Source: Microbacter margulisiae
Lineage (GTDB): Bacteria; Bacteroidota; Bacteroidia; Bacteroidales; Paludibacteraceae
DNA: 64,000 nucleotides
Assembly: GCF_014192515.1 (NCBI RefSeq)
Contig: NZ_JACHYB010000001.1
Span: 930,001 to 994,000, forward strand
Direction: 5' to 3'
In this document: positions 38,404 to 48,578 of the stretch, piece by piece
How the letters are laid out: the number at the start of each line of letters is the position of its first letter
How positions within the stretch are numbered: position 1 is the first letter of the stretch
The notes under the pieces: generated by a model
The model's input: the letters and a program-made list of their open reading frames with translations, nothing else
Databases searched by the model: none
What the model was told of the DNA's origin: nothing
Made by a program: the position numbers and the translations under genes

Positions 38404-41193
38404 ATGGAATACAATTTCAGGGAAATCGATAACAAATGGCAAAATTTTTGGAGAGAACATCATATTTATAACGTCGAGACAGCTCCAAATCGTCCTAAAT
38501 ATTATGTGTTGGATATGTTTCCATATCCATCGGGAGCAGGCTTGCATGTAGGACACCCACTTGGTTACATCGCTTCCGATATCTTCAGCCGGTTTAAAAG
38601 ATTACAAGGATATAATGTGTTACACCCAATGGGATATGACGCATATGGATTACCTGCGGAGCAATATGCCATTCAAACAGGACAACATCCCGCTATCACA
38701 ACTGAAAAAAATATTCGTCGCTACCGGGAACAACTAGAAAAAATAGGGTTTTCATTTGATTGGAACAGAGAAGTGCGCACTTGTGATCCGGGATATTACA
38801 AATGGACACAATGGGCATTTATCCAAATGTTCAATCATTATTATGACAATCATAGCCAAAAAGCCCAACCCATTGAAGACCTAATTCAAGCTTTTAAAAC
38901 AAGTGGAACCAATGGCATTGACGCTGCCTGCTCTGAAAAAATGCATTTCACTGCTGACGAATGGAATGCAAAAAGCGAGAAAGTGCAACGTGATATCCTG
39001 ATGAACTACCGCATTGCTTACAAAGCCGACACGATGGTGAACTGGTGTTCTGCTTTGGGAACTGTGCTTGCAAACGACGAAGTGAGCGAAGGGGTTTCTA
39101 TCCGCGGCGGACATCCGGTAGAACAAAAGGTGATGAGCCAATGGAGTCTTCGGGTTTCAGCGTATGCCCAACGACTTCTCGATGGACTTGAAACCATCGA
39201 CTGGACGGACTCGTTGAAAGAGACTCAACGTAACTGGATCGGTCGAAGTGAAGGTGCTGAAATGAATTTTAAAGTAAAAGATTCCGATCTGGAGTTTACT
39301 ATATTTACCACCCGTGCCGATACAATCTTCGGCGTAACGTTTATGGTGCTGGCTCCTGAAAGTCCTCTTGTGGCCAAGCTGGTTACTTCCGACCAGAAAG
39401 AGGCTGTCAATGCATATCTGATTGCTACAAAAAAACGAACCGAACGAGAACGTATCGCAGATAAGCGGATTACCGGCGTCTTTTCCGGTTCGTATGCCAT
39501 CAATCCGCTGACGGAAGAGGCAATTCCGGTATGGATCAGCGACTATGTTCTGGCAGGTTATGGAACGGGAGCCATCATGGCGGTTCCTGCACATGACTCT
39601 CGTGACTACGCATTTGCCAAATATTTCAATCTTCCCATCGTTCCACTCATCGATGGTTGCGATGTGAGTGAAGAAAGCTTTGACGCAAAAGAAGGAATTG
39701 TAATGAATTCGCCAAAAGCCGGACACGAAATAGCGGGTGGTCTCGTTTTAAACGGTCTGACCGTGAAAGAAGCCATTGCTAAAACCAAACAACATATTAC
39801 GGAGAGAGAACTTGGGCGGGTAAAAATAAATTTCCGTCTGCGCGATGCAATCTTCAGCCGCCAACGCTATTGGGGCGAACCATTCCCTGTTTACTACAAA
39901 GACGGACAACCTTACATGCTTGACGAAAGCAAGCTGCCGCTCGAATTGCCCGAAGTGGATAAATATCTGCCAACTGAAAAAGGTGAACCTCCTCTCGGAC
40001 GTGCTAAAAACTGGCAAACGGAAGACGGTTATCCATTGGAACTAAATACGATGCCTGGGTTTGCAGGCTCTTCGGCCTATTATCTCCGCTACATGGATCC
40101 CTATAATGACATGGCTTTGGTTTCAAAAGAAGCTAACCAATACTGGCGAAATGTTGATTTATATATTGGTGGGACAGAACATGCTACAGGCCATTTAATT
40201 TACAGTCGGTTTTGGAATAAGTTTCTCTTCGATTTGGAATTGATTTGCGAAGAAGAGCCATTTAAAAAACTGATCAACCAGGGAATGATTCAGGGGCGAA
40301 GCAATTTTGTATATCGTATTAAAAATAGCAACACATTCGTATCATTTAATCTGAAAAATGATTATGAGACAACCCCTATCCACGTAGATGTAAACATCGT
40401 TCATAATGATATTCTCGATGCCGAAGCTTTCAAAAACTGGAATCCCGAATATAAGACGGCAGAATTTATAATGGAAGATGATGGGAAATACCATTGCGGG
40501 TGGGCTGTTGAAAAGATGTCAAAATCAATGTTTAATGTGGTCAATCCCGATGACATTGTCGAAAGATACGGAGCCGACACGCTTCGCCTGTATGAAATGT
40601 TCCTTGGCCCTCTGGAACAGTCAAAACCATGGGATACCAATGGTATAGATGGTGTTCACCGGTTTTTGAAAAAACTATGGAATCTTTTCTGGAGAGAAGA
40701 TCAGTTCGCAGTATCAGAGGCTGCGCCGACGTCAGAAGAATTCAAGGCGCTCCACAAGTTACTCAAGAAAGTAAAATATGATATTGAAAACTTTTCGTTC
40801 AATACATCTGTCAGCGCTTTCATGATTTGCATCAATGAACTAACAACATTGAAATGCAATAAACGAGATATCCTGCAACCATTACTCATAGCCCTGAATC
40901 CGTTTGCTCCGCATATTACGGAAGAATTGTGGCATCAAATGGGACACACCAGCTCTATTTGCGATGCAACATGGGTGGAAGCTGAGGAACAGTATTTGCA
41001 GGAGGATATCGTTACCTATGCGATCTCATTTAATGGGAAAGTCCGTTTTCAAATACAGTTGCCAGCTGATTTACAGGTTGAGCAGGTCGAAACAACAGTA
41101 TTAGCTAATGATCAGACAAAAAAATGGCTTGAAAACAAAACGCCTAAAAAGGTAATTGTGGTACAGAAGAAAATCGTGAATATCGTATTTTGA
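38404..41193 (+). CDS. leuS: Leucine--tRNA ligase
   Basis: 929 residues, normal for Bacteroidota. The N-terminal [13 protein letters not shown] precedes the HIGH-type motif HVGH near residue 48 ([15 protein letters not shown]). The CP1 editing domain holds [16 protein letters not shown] and the [15 protein letters not shown] block. KMSKS is near 704-708, and the anticodon-binding and C-terminal domains are complete. The base composition is uneven: sampled lines near 39421-39600 are about 47-53 percent G+C, against about 32-33 percent near 38461 and 40261. Confidence 0.98.
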   Translation: MEYNFREIDNKWQNFWREHHIYNVETAPNRPKYYVLDMFPYPSGAGLHVGHPLGYIASDIFSRFKRLQGYNVLHPMGYDAYGLPAEQYAIQTGQHPAITTEKNIRRYREQLEKIGFSFDWNREVRTCDPGYYKWTQWAFIQMFNHYYDNHSQKAQPIEDLIQAFKTSGTNGIDAACSEKMHFTADEWNAKSEKVQRDILMNYRIAYKADTMVNWCSALGTVLANDEVSEGVSIRGGHPVEQKVMSQWSLRVSAYAQRLLDGLETIDWTDSLKETQRNWIGRSEGAEMNFKVKDSDLEFTIFTTRADTIFGVTFMVLAPESPLVAKLVTSDQKEAVNAYLIATKKRTERERIADKRITGVFSGSYAINPLTEEAIPVWISDYVLAGYGTGAIMAVPAHDSRDYAFAKYFNLPIVPLIDGCDVSEESFDAKEGIVMNSPKAGHEIAGGLVLNGLTVKEAIAKTKQHITERELGRVKINFRLRDAIFSRQRYWGEPFPVYYKDGQPYMLDESKLPLELPEVDKYLPTEKGEPPLGRAKNWQTEDGYPLELNTMPGFAGSSAYYLRYMDPYNDMALVSKEANQYWRNVDLYIGGTEHATGHLIYSRFWNKFLFDLELICEEEPFKKLINQGMIQGRSNFVYRIKNSNTFVSFNLKNDYETTPIHVDVNIVHNDILDAEAFKNWNPEYKTAEFIMEDDGKYHCGWAVEKMSKSMFNVVNPDDIVERYGADTLRLYEMFLGPLEQSKPWDTNGIDGVHRFLKKLWNLFWREDQFAVSEAAPTSEEFKALHKLLKKVKYDIENFSFNTSVSAFMICINELTTLKCNKRDILQPLLIALNPFAPHITEELWHQMGHTSSICDATWVEAEEQYLQEDIVTYAISFNGKVRFQIQLPADLQVEQVETTVLANDQTKKWLENKTPKKVIVVQKKIVNIVF

Positions 41194-41198
41194 CAATC

Positions 41199-41246
41199 GA
41201 GAGGTTGGGAAAAATAGGAGGATTACTATTTTATTCTCAACCTCTC
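41199..41246 (+). terminator. Hairpin after leuS
   Basis: GAGAGGTTG (41199-41207) pairs with CAACCTCTC (41238-41246) around a long loop; no U-tract follows. Confidence 0.35.
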
Positions 41247-41290
41247 ATCCCTCCCGCATGCTATTCCTTTATTATATGATAGCACCTTAT

Positions 41291-41667
41291 CTATAATGTA
41301 ATCTTGTGGTAATAATCCAACAAATGCGGATAGTCTGCCTTACTAGGTGCATAAGCTAATAAGACTTGATCTTTTTTATTGAGATTTTTCTCAATGACAC
41401 TTTTTCATAGAGGCATTTCTTATACACAACTCTTTTGCCATCGTTTGATGAAACTGTATTAGTTGTGAAATTCTAAATCTGCACATTCAATGGTAGATAT
41501 TATTACTCACTCGAAAAATGATATTTTTCCCTCAACGCTGAATGGATGATGTCTATCGTTAAATATTCTTGTACGATTTGTTTTCTCAATTCGTCTTGGA
41601 TGTTTCCTTTTTTCTTTAACCCTATTTCAGGACTCAAAAGATTTTTAACAACCGAAAAAGTTAAAGA
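41291..41667 (-). pseudogene. Decayed transposase-like remnant
   Basis: Reverse-strand reading gives protein-like text broken by stops and shifts. From 41667 to 41503 it reads SVVKNLLSPEIGLKKKG, then ELRKQIVQEYLTIDIIHSAL and REKYHFSSE, then a stop; this resembles the helix-turn-helix leader (OrfA-like) of IS3-type transposases. Then come STIECADLEFHN, TNTVSSNDGKRVVYKK and, in a third frame, VIEKNLNKKDQVLLAYAPSK-ADYPHLLDYYHKITL ending at the TAG at 41291-41293. At least two frameshifts are needed to join them. The last part is not recognised and may belong to another gene. No terminal inverted repeats were found. Confidence 0.5.
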
Positions 41668-41763
41668 TTATCAAAGAATAAAATTCTACCGCTTTTATTA
41701 ATACTTTAGCAGCGCCTATAAATAAAGATGTATTATGATCTCAATAAATTAAATGATTATTGT

Positions 41764-44430
41764 ATGAGGAAAATTTTTGGCATTTTCATTGCATGTCTTC
41801 TTGTTTTGCCAGTGGCAGGAAAGCCATTAGCAACAAACAACAGTAGCGAGACGGTACTCCGTCACACACTAAAGAACGGGTTGCAGGTTGTGATTATCAG
41901 AAATCCACTTGCGCCGGTAGTGACAACCGAGATGAATTATCTTGTGGGCTCTGATGAAGCGCCGGAAGGATTCCCTGGCATGGCACATGCGCAGGAACAC
42001 ATGATGTTCCGCGGTTGCCCGGGACTCTCTGCCGACCAATTAGCGGATATTACCGCGGCTATGGGAGGTGATTTCGATGCAGATACACAGCAAATGGTTA
42101 CGCAGTACTATTTCACAGTTCCCGCAGAAGACCTGGATGTCGCACTGCACATTGAAGCCATCCGCATGAAAGGCGTAATGGATAGTCAGGAACTGTGGAG
42201 CAAAGAGCGCGGAGCCATTGAACAGGAAGTGGCCAGCGACCTGTCGAATCCACAGTATGTATTTTACAAAAAACTCCTGGCAGAGATGTTTAAAGGAACG
42301 CCCTATGCCCATGACGCATTGGGAACCCGTCCTTCCTTTGACAAAACGACAGGGGCCATGCTCCAGAAGTTCCATAACGACTGGTATGCTCCCAACAACG
42401 CTATTCTAGTGATTGTGGGGAGGGTTGACCCAGAGAAAACACTTGCCGAAGTGGAACAGTTGTATGGAGATATTCCTTCCAAAACACTCCCGTCGCGCCC
42501 GGTATATAATTTTCAACCATTAAAAGCAGACACACTCCACCTGACAACAGATTTACCCTACGGACTTGACATTATATCATACAGGATGCCGGGCATTGAT
42601 AGTCCTGACTATGCAGCAGCCCAGGTTTTATCGGATGTATTGTCGAATCATCGCAGCAGCCTGTATTCCCTGATTCCTGAAGGAAAAGCGCTCTACACAG
42701 GCTTTTCGATGAACGGATTGCGTAAAGCAGGGATCGGATTCAGTCTGGCGGTTTTCCCAAAAGGCGCCGATTCAAATAAATTACTTTCAGAAGTCTCTTC
42801 CGTACTGGCTTCGGAACTCAAAAACGGCGTAGATCCTGATTTAGTTGCCGCTGCAAAGCGGGATGAGATTTCTTCGTTCGAATTTCAGAAAAACTCCGTA
42901 TCGGGGCTGGCATCCGTATGGTCGCAGGCTCTTGCAATCGAAGGACATCAATCGCCTGCCGAAGATTTGGACGCTATCAAGAAAGTTACGGTTGACGATG
43001 TGAATCGTGTTGCCCGGGAATACCTGAATCCCGATCATGCCATTTTTGTGATTTTGACGCCTCAGTCTTCCGGGAAACCAATTTCCCAAAAAGGATTCGG
43101 CGGGAAAGAATCTTTTGCCCCCAAAAATCCTAAAGCAGTGGAACTCCCCGTTTGGGCTGAAAACGCGATGGGCAGACTTTCCATACCAAAATCCCTTGTA
43201 AACCCGGTGGTATCTACCTTGCCCAACGGCATCAAACTGATTGTTCAACCGGAACAAATAAGCAACACGGTGAGCATTTACGGCAGCATCAAAAGCAAAC
43301 CCGACCTGCAAACCCCCAAAGGAAAAGAAGGTGTAGATGACGTGCTCAACCAGTTGTTTGAATATGGATCAACAACGTTAAACCGGATTGAATTCCAGAA
43401 AGCCCTTGATGATATCGGTGCCGACGAATCGGCCGGGAGCAGTTTCTCGCTCGACGTCTTAGCCGATCATTTCGACAAGGGAGTTCAGTTATTAGCCGAC
43501 AATGAGTTACATCCTGCCTTCCCCGAGCAAGCCTTTATGATTGTTCAGCATCAAACAGCCGCTACAGTTGCCGGCCAGTTGCAAAGCCCCGATTATCTCT
43601 TTGGAAGAGCCATCCGCAAATCTTTATTACCCAAAGAAGATCCGGCTCTTCGCGAAGAAACACCAACGTCTGTCATGTCTCTTAGCATGCATGACATCAC
43701 GGATTACTATCAGCATGTTTTCCGTCCCGACATGACCACTATCGTTGTGATCGGCAATATTAATCCCGAGAAAGCCAAAGAAGTAATTGAAAAATATTTC
43801 GGTGAATGGAAGGCAACAGGACCAAAACCCAATGTAGAATTCTCTCCTGTACCTTTAAATAAAACAGCAGTAGTGAATGTTCCGGATGCAAGCCGCGTAC
43901 AAGACAAAGTGATTCTTGCGGAAAATCTTGCTATTACACGTTCAAATCCTGACCGTTATGCACTCGACGTTGCCAATCACGTACTGGGAGGCGCTTTCTA
44001 TGCTACTCGCCTCTATCGTGATCTCCGCGAGAATGCAGGATTGGTCTATTATGTAGGTTCATCGTTTGATATTGGGAAACATCGTTCAGACTATGAAGTA
44101 AACTTTGCCTGCGATCCGCCCAATGTTTCCAAAGCCAAGGTGATCATTACAAAAGATTTGAAGCAAATGCAACAGTCCAATGTGACCCCGAAAGAATTGC
44201 GTCAGGCAAAATCGTTGCTTTTACGTGAAATCACACTTTCGGAATCAAGCATGAATGCTATCGCACGGGGGTTGCTCAACCGTTCCCTCGAAGACTTACC
44301 ATTGAATGAACCTACCATTGCGGCTCAGCACTACGTATCGCTATCGGCAGATCAGGTCAGGGCGGCCTGTGCAAAATGGATCAATACGGCTAACCTGATT
44401 CAGGTCTCTGAAGGACCAACCCCAAAGTAA
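41764..44430 (+). CDS. M16-family zinc peptidase, exported
   Basis: 888 residues, two tandem M16 units. Signal peptide 1-19 (IFGIFIACLLVLPVAGKP). The first unit has the inverted zinc motif HAQEH near residues 75-79 and the downstream glutamate in ERGAIEQEV. The second unit begins near 480 (VNPVVSTLPNGIKLIVQPEQ) and has no HxxEH where one would be expected (DDVLNQLFEYG), so it is the usual inactive partner. It degrades peptides in the periplasm. The ATG at 41764 starts the signal peptide, so the longer frame from 41728 is set aside. A terminator follows at 44438. Confidence 0.92.
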   Translation: MRKIFGIFIACLLVLPVAGKPLATNNSSETVLRHTLKNGLQVVIIRNPLAPVVTTEMNYLVGSDEAPEGFPGMAHAQEHMMFRGCPGLSADQLADITAAMGGDFDADTQQMVTQYYFTVPAEDLDVALHIEAIRMKGVMDSQELWSKERGAIEQEVASDLSNPQYVFYKKLLAEMFKGTPYAHDALGTRPSFDKTTGAMLQKFHNDWYAPNNAILVIVGRVDPEKTLAEVEQLYGDIPSKTLPSRPVYNFQPLKADTLHLTTDLPYGLDIISYRMPGIDSPDYAAAQVLSDVLSNHRSSLYSLIPEGKALYTGFSMNGLRKAGIGFSLAVFPKGADSNKLLSEVSSVLASELKNGVDPDLVAAAKRDEISSFEFQKNSVSGLASVWSQALAIEGHQSPAEDLDAIKKVTVDDVNRVAREYLNPDHAIFVILTPQSSGKPISQKGFGGKESFAPKNPKAVELPVWAENAMGRLSIPKSLVNPVVSTLPNGIKLIVQPEQISNTVSIYGSIKSKPDLQTPKGKEGVDDVLNQLFEYGSTTLNRIEFQKALDDIGADESAGSSFSLDVLADHFDKGVQLLADNELHPAFPEQAFMIVQHQTAATVAGQLQSPDYLFGRAIRKSLLPKEDPALREETPTSVMSLSMHDITDYYQHVFRPDMTTIVVIGNINPEKAKEVIEKYFGEWKATGPKPNVEFSPVPLNKTAVVNVPDASRVQDKVILAENLAITRSNPDRYALDVANHVLGGAFYATRLYRDLRENAGLVYYVGSSFDIGKHRSDYEVNFACDPPNVSKAKVIITKDLKQMQQSNVTPKELRQAKSLLLREITLSESSMNAIARGLLNRSLEDLPLNEPTIAAQHYVSLSADQVRAACAKWINTANLIQVSEGPTPK

Positions 44431-44437
44431 ACCATTA

Positions 44438-44476
44438 AAAGAAGAGGCTGTTTCGCAGAGAGACAGCCTCTTCTTT
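44438..44476 (+). terminator. Terminator after the M16 peptidase
   Basis: AAAGAAGAGGCTGT pairs with ACAGCCTCTTCTTT around a loop near 44452-44462, ending in TTTAT. Confidence 0.8.
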
Positions 44477-44484
44477 ATGAGAAG

Positions 44485-44793
44485 GAATGAAGGACTGAAG
44501 GCAAACAACAAGTCTAAAATCTAAAGGCAAACAACAGGTCAAAAGTCAAATGTCAATCTGTTATTCAGTCATTCGCGCCCTACCCCTAAATCCCCTGAAT
44601 GAGCCTAAAAGGACCTGAAATGAAAAAAGTTAGCTAAAACAACAGATTGAAAATTCTTTCCGAAGTATGAGATAAATCTACTTAATTGAGCAAGAGAAAC
44701 AGCCCAAGGGGGTTGGAAGTAATAAATTGAAGGTTTAAGGGCTCCAGCTTTCCTGACTTCTCAGTTTCTTTAACTTCAGTTATTCTGTCATTT
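44485..44793. repeat. Low-complexity dispersed intergenic repeat
   Basis: Two near-tandem copies of AAGGCAAACAACARGTCWAAA (44498-44550), then GTCAAAAGTCAAATGTCAA and TCTGTTATTCAGTCATTC. The last word matches TCTGTTATTCAGTTATTC at 3148. CTTCTCAGTTTCTTTAACTTC precedes the radA promoter. No gene is seen. Confidence 0.5.
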
Positions 44794-44794
44794 A

Positions 44795-44826
44795 TTTGTC
44801 CATTTCGTCATCTATTGCTATTTTTG
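44795..44826 (+). promoter_or_regulatory. Promoter of radA
   Basis: TTTG (44795-44798), 20-base spacer, TATTTTTG (44819-44826): close to the TTTG-N19-TAnnTTTG consensus. Transcription start near 44833, which excludes the longer frame beginning at 44831. Confidence 0.65.
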
Positions 44827-44878
44827 TCTGTTGTGCGGCAAAGAATGCACATTTAAAAAAAACATACCATTTCAAGCT

Positions 44879-46252
44879 ATGGCAAAAACAAAATCCGTTT
44901 ATGTTTGTCAGGAATGCGGAGCGGAAGCAGCAAAATGGATTGGCCGTTGTCCAGCCTGCGGAGCATGGAACAGTTATGTAGAACAGGTTATACATAAAGA
45001 ACCCGCATCCAAACAAGCAGGATATATTTCACACGAGTCATCTCCCTCCAAACCAGTACGCATCGAATCGGTCGAGATGACCCACGAAGAACGGATTGAC
45101 ACCAAATCAGATGAATTTAACCGTGTGCTTGGTGGAGGTTTAGTACCCGGATCCCTTGTGCTTATCGGAGGAGAACCCGGTATCGGGAAATCCACGCTTG
45201 CCCTTCAGGTAGCCTTGTCAATGGCGGACAAACGCATCTTATACGTTTCCGGTGAAGAAAGCGTCAAACAATTGAAGTTACGATCGGATCGGCTTGACAA
45301 ACCTTCATCGGATTGTTTTGTTGTTAGCGAAACATCACTGGAGCAAATTTTTGTGCATATCCGAAACATAGAGCCAGAAGTCGTCATTATTGATTCCATA
45401 CAGACCATTTCCACGGAATGGGCAGAATCATCTCCCGGCAGCATCACGCAAGTACGCGAATGTGCGGCAGCATTGCTGCGGTTTGCAAAAGAATCGACCA
45501 TCCCGGTTTTACTCATCGGGCATATTACCAAAGAAGGCACCATAGCCGGGCCCAAAGTATTGGAACATATCGTCGATACGGTTTTACAGTTTGAAGGAGA
45601 CCAGCATTATATGTACCGCATCCTGCGGGCAAACAAAAACCGCTTCGGAAGCACTTCCGAGCTCGGGATCTTCGAAATGCAACATAACGGATTGCGCGAA
45701 GTCTCCAATCCATCTGAATTGCTATTGTCTCAACATCATGAAGGATTAAGCGGTGTAGCCATTGCTGGTGCTATAGAAGGAATACGCCCTTTCCTGATTG
45801 AAGTGCAGGCACTGGTAAGCACAGCGGCTTACGGGACTCCACAACGATCGGCTACCGGATTTGATGTACGGAGGATGAACATGTTGCTTGCTGTCCTGGA
45901 AAAGCGGGCGGGATTCCGGTTAGCACAGAAAGATGTATTTCTCAACATTGCCGGCGGACTGAAAGTAAATGATCCGGCCATTGACCTGGCCCTGATGGCA
46001 GCTGTGTTATCATCCAACCTGGACATAGCAATCGAAAAAGGCATTTGTATGGCTGGCGAAGTAGGTCTCTCTGGAGAGATCCGCCCGGTTACCCGTCTTG
46101 AACAACGTATTATGGAAGCAGAAAAACTTGGCTTCCACCAGATCCTTATTCCTGATTTTCATCCCAAACGGGGAGAACGCCGCCTGACCAACATACAAAT
46201 CACCTCTGTCAGGAAAGTAGAAGATGCCTTTCGGGTTTTATTCGGACAATAA
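44879..46252 (+). CDS. radA: DNA repair protein RadA
   Basis: 457 residues. N-terminal zinc finger CQECGAEAAKWIGRCPACG, Walker A GGEPGIGKST, the RadA-specific KNRFGS motif, and a Lon-like C-terminal domain (from about 280) with LNIAGGLKVNDPAIDLA. A branch-migration helicase used in homologous recombination. A stem-loop spans its stop codon (46231-46259). Confidence 0.97.
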   Translation: MAKTKSVYVCQECGAEAAKWIGRCPACGAWNSYVEQVIHKEPASKQAGYISHESSPSKPVRIESVEMTHEERIDTKSDEFNRVLGGGLVPGSLVLIGGEPGIGKSTLALQVALSMADKRILYVSGEESVKQLKLRSDRLDKPSSDCFVVSETSLEQIFVHIRNIEPEVVIIDSIQTISTEWAESSPGSITQVRECAAALLRFAKESTIPVLLIGHITKEGTIAGPKVLEHIVDTVLQFEGDQHYMYRILRANKNRFGSTSELGIFEMQHNGLREVSNPSELLLSQHHEGLSGVAIAGAIEGIRPFLIEVQALVSTAAYGTPQRSATGFDVRRMNMLLAVLEKRAGFRLAQKDVFLNIAGGLKVNDPAIDLALMAAVLSSNLDIAIEKGICMAGEVGLSGEIRPVTRLEQRIMEAEKLGFHQILIPDFHPKRGERRLTNIQITSVRKVEDAFRVLFGQ

Positions 46253-46259
46253 AACCCGA
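46231..46259 (+). terminator. Hairpin spanning the radA stop codon
   Basis: TCGGGTTTTATT (46231-46242) pairs perfectly with AATAAAACCCGA (46248-46259) around CGGAC. The left arm is coding sequence and the stop TAA sits in the right arm. No U-tract follows. Confidence 0.5.
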
Positions 46260-46713
46260 ATTAGGGCTCAGAACTTCACTGCAGCATGCATGATTAGCAT
46301 TCATAATTTGAAAAACATTAAAGGCCACTTTCTTTTTGCATGTTAAATCTTTATAAATCAACACTATAATATAAATACGACAAATCTATTGAAGATTATC
46401 CAAACAGAATCATATCAAACATAACTATTTTAGCATGTAACAAACAAACTTTTAAATCGGGATACGAATATTTAAAATGCTTTTGACTAAGTACTTATAG
46501 ACGAACAAATAAAAATTACTCTTAACAGCTTTCTGTTATACCAATATTCAATTATTCGCCTCCTTAATATTCAACAAAGGATCGTGACAGGATTCAATCA
46601 CCCATAACCCTCTTTTTATTCATTCACAACATTATACACCGACATAACACAGAAAAGACAAAAAAAATCAGGTTTTTTTCAAATTCTCTTCTAACTGACA
46701 TAAAAAAAATTGC
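46260..46713. other. AT-rich non-coding stretch before the tRNA pair
   Basis: About 450 bases, no reading frame or RNA recognised. Confidence 0.4.
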
Positions 46714-46721
46714 TATATTTG
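46714..46721 (+). promoter_or_regulatory. -7 element of the tRNA-Gly/tRNA-Leu transcript
   Basis: TATATTTG, 76 bases before tRNA-Gly. Confidence 0.5.
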
Positions 46722-46797
46722 CATCGCAAAAAACGGGGCTTACATGGCGTTGCAAAGTGCGACAACAAGCAGGTTTAAGCATAATGAAAGGATGATT

Positions 46798-46870
<73 letters not shown>

Positions 46871-46878
46871 CAAAAGCT

Positions 46879-46963
46879 GCCCGAATGGTGGAATCGGTAG
46901 ACACGCAGGACTTAAAATCCTGTGGCCATTGCGGCTGTGTGGGTTCAAGTCCCACTTCGGGTA
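46879..46963 (+). tRNA. tRNA-Leu (TAA)
   Basis: 85 nt class II tRNA. Acceptor GCCCGAA pairs with TTCGGGT (first pair G-U), anticodon loop CTTAAAA, variable arm around TGGCCATTGCGGCTG, T-arm GTGGG-TTCAAGT-CCCAC. No encoded CCA. Confidence 0.95.
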
Positions 46964-46971
46964 CTTTATCG

Positions 46972-47004
46972 AAGGGTTTACATGGATATGTAAGCCCTTT
47001 TTTT
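46972..47004 (+). terminator. Terminator of the tRNA pair
   Basis: AAGGGTTTACAT (46972-46983) pairs with ATGTAAGCCCTTT (46988-47000), one G-U pair, followed by further T. Confidence 0.85.
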
Positions 47005-47049
47005 GATGCTTTTGTTTCACGTAAAATTTAATTTCTAATTATATTGTAT

Positions 47050-47057
47050 TAACTTTG
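47050..47057 (+). promoter_or_regulatory. -7 element of prs
   Basis: TAACTTTG, 81 bases before the ATG, with TTTA (47027-47030) 19 bases upstream. Confidence 0.5.
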
Positions 47058-47138
47058 AACTTTCTTATTCAGAACGACAATCTGCAATAAATCAGCGAAA
47101 AAGTATCCTTGAAATAAAATTTATAAACATCATTCCCT

Positions 47139-48077
47139 ATGCCGTTAGGACAGAATTACAAAGTATTTTCGGGGACAAACAGTAGGTATCTTGCCGAAAA
47201 AATTTGTCAAAGTTTAAATTGTGACTTAGGTAAAATGACTACTACCCGTTTTGCGGATGGTGAATTTGCTGTCTCCTTCGAAGAATCCATTCGAGGATCG
47301 TACGTGTTTTTAGTACAATCCACATTTCCACCTTCCGACAATTTAATGGAATTATTACTTATGATTGATGCAGCCAAGCGTGCTTCGGCGTACAAAATCA
47401 TTGCTGTAATTCCTTATTTTGGCTGGGCGCGTCAAGATCGTAAAGATAAGCCACGCGTTTCGATCGGAGCAAAACTGATTGCAGATCTCCTCAGTGTAGC
47501 CGGAGTTGACCGGGTGATTACCATGGATTTGCATGCAGATCAAATCCAGGGCTTTTTTAATGTTCCTGTCGACCACCTTTATGCTTCAACCATTTTTGTT
47601 CCTTACATTAAATCGCTGAATATCGATAATCTTGCCATTGCGTCTCCTGATGTCGGCGGATCAAAACGTGCCGGATCTTATTCAAAACATCTTGAAGTTC
47701 CTATGGTATTATGTTATAAACTGAGAGAAAAGGCTAACGAGGTAAGCGAAATGAAAATCATAGGAAAAGTAAACGGCAAGAATGTTATTATTGTAGATGA
47801 TATGGTAGACACTGCCGGGACACTAACGAAAGCTGCCAGCTTAATGATGGAGTATGGAGCAAAGTCTGTAAGAGCTTTGGTTACACATGCCATTATGTCT
47901 CCTCCGGCGACACAGCGTATCACCGAATCCGTACTTTCAGAAATTATTAGTACAGACTCTATTCCCAATATACATGAATGTCCTAAAGTACAGATTCTTT
48001 CCATCGCGGATCTATTTGCAGACACTATTCTAAAAGTCTTTAATAACGAATCTATTAGTAGTCAATATTTGCTCTAA
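47139..48077 (+). CDS. prs: Ribose-phosphate pyrophosphokinase
   Basis: 312 residues, standard length. KVFSGTNSRYLAEKI start, FADGE motif, QDRKDKPRVSIGAKL, catalytic-flexible loop and the PRPP-binding VIIVDDMVDTAGTL. It makes PRPP from ribose 5-phosphate and ATP, feeding hpt and pyrF functions elsewhere in the window. Monocistronic. Confidence 0.97.
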   Translation: MPLGQNYKVFSGTNSRYLAEKICQSLNCDLGKMTTTRFADGEFAVSFEESIRGSYVFLVQSTFPPSDNLMELLLMIDAAKRASAYKIIAVIPYFGWARQDRKDKPRVSIGAKLIADLLSVAGVDRVITMDLHADQIQGFFNVPVDHLYASTIFVPYIKSLNIDNLAIASPDVGGSKRAGSYSKHLEVPMVLCYKLREKANEVSEMKIIGKVNGKNVIIVDDMVDTAGTLTKAASLMMEYGAKSVRALVTHAIMSPPATQRITESVLSEIISTDSIPNIHECPKVQILSIADLFADTILKVFNNESISSQYLL

Positions 48078-48201
48078 ATAATCATTATTTTTTACAGAAA
48101 TAGATTAAATAGATTTCCAAAAAGAAGGCCAGCTCAAATAAAAAAGCTAATTTTACTACCAAAAGTACGATAAATAAACACTTAATATTACGATATATAC
48201 T

Positions 48202-48534
48202 ATGGACACTAACGATGACGAATTACTTGAATTTGATGATGAACAAGCTATTGCTTACATCTTAAATTACATTCCTCAGGATCTGAAATCCAAACTGAGT
48301 GAAGACGATATCTCATATTTTTTGGACGTAATTTATGAATATTACGATTCAAACGGATATATCGACGAAAATTCTGTAGAAGAAACGACCATTGATGAAG
48401 AGGCGATGATGGATTTTATCATGAAAACTATTCGAAAAGAAAAAATCATCTCCCTGACAGAAGACGAAGTTCAACTTCTATTGGAAGCCGAATATCAGTA
48501 TGGTAAATCAATTGGTATATACGACGAAGAATAA
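48202..48534 (+). CDS. Acidic conserved-type hypothetical protein
   Basis: 110 residues, very acidic (DDELLEFDDEQA opening, YDEE end), all helical in appearance, with no Cys, signal or membrane segment. Two internally similar units can be seen (DEQAIAYILNYI...DISYFLDVIYEYY and EEAMMDFIMKTI...EVQLLLEAEYQYG), suggesting an internal duplication. It lies between prs and tkt on the same strand, 44 bases before tkt. I do not recognise a named family; a small cytosolic protein, function unknown. Confidence 0.75.
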   Translation: MDTNDDELLEFDDEQAIAYILNYIPQDLKSKLSEDDISYFLDVIYEYYDSNGYIDENSVEETTIDEEAMMDFIMKTIRKEKIISLTEDEVQLLLEAEYQYGKSIGIYDEE

Positions 48535-48578
48535 CAGGTTTTTATCGCACATCATCATCTTTTAATCAACTTTTTTAT

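Noticed and set aside
39157..39726. 189-codon frame antisense to leuS
   Set aside because: Shadow of leuS in its G+C-rich middle; cysteine-rich, no family.
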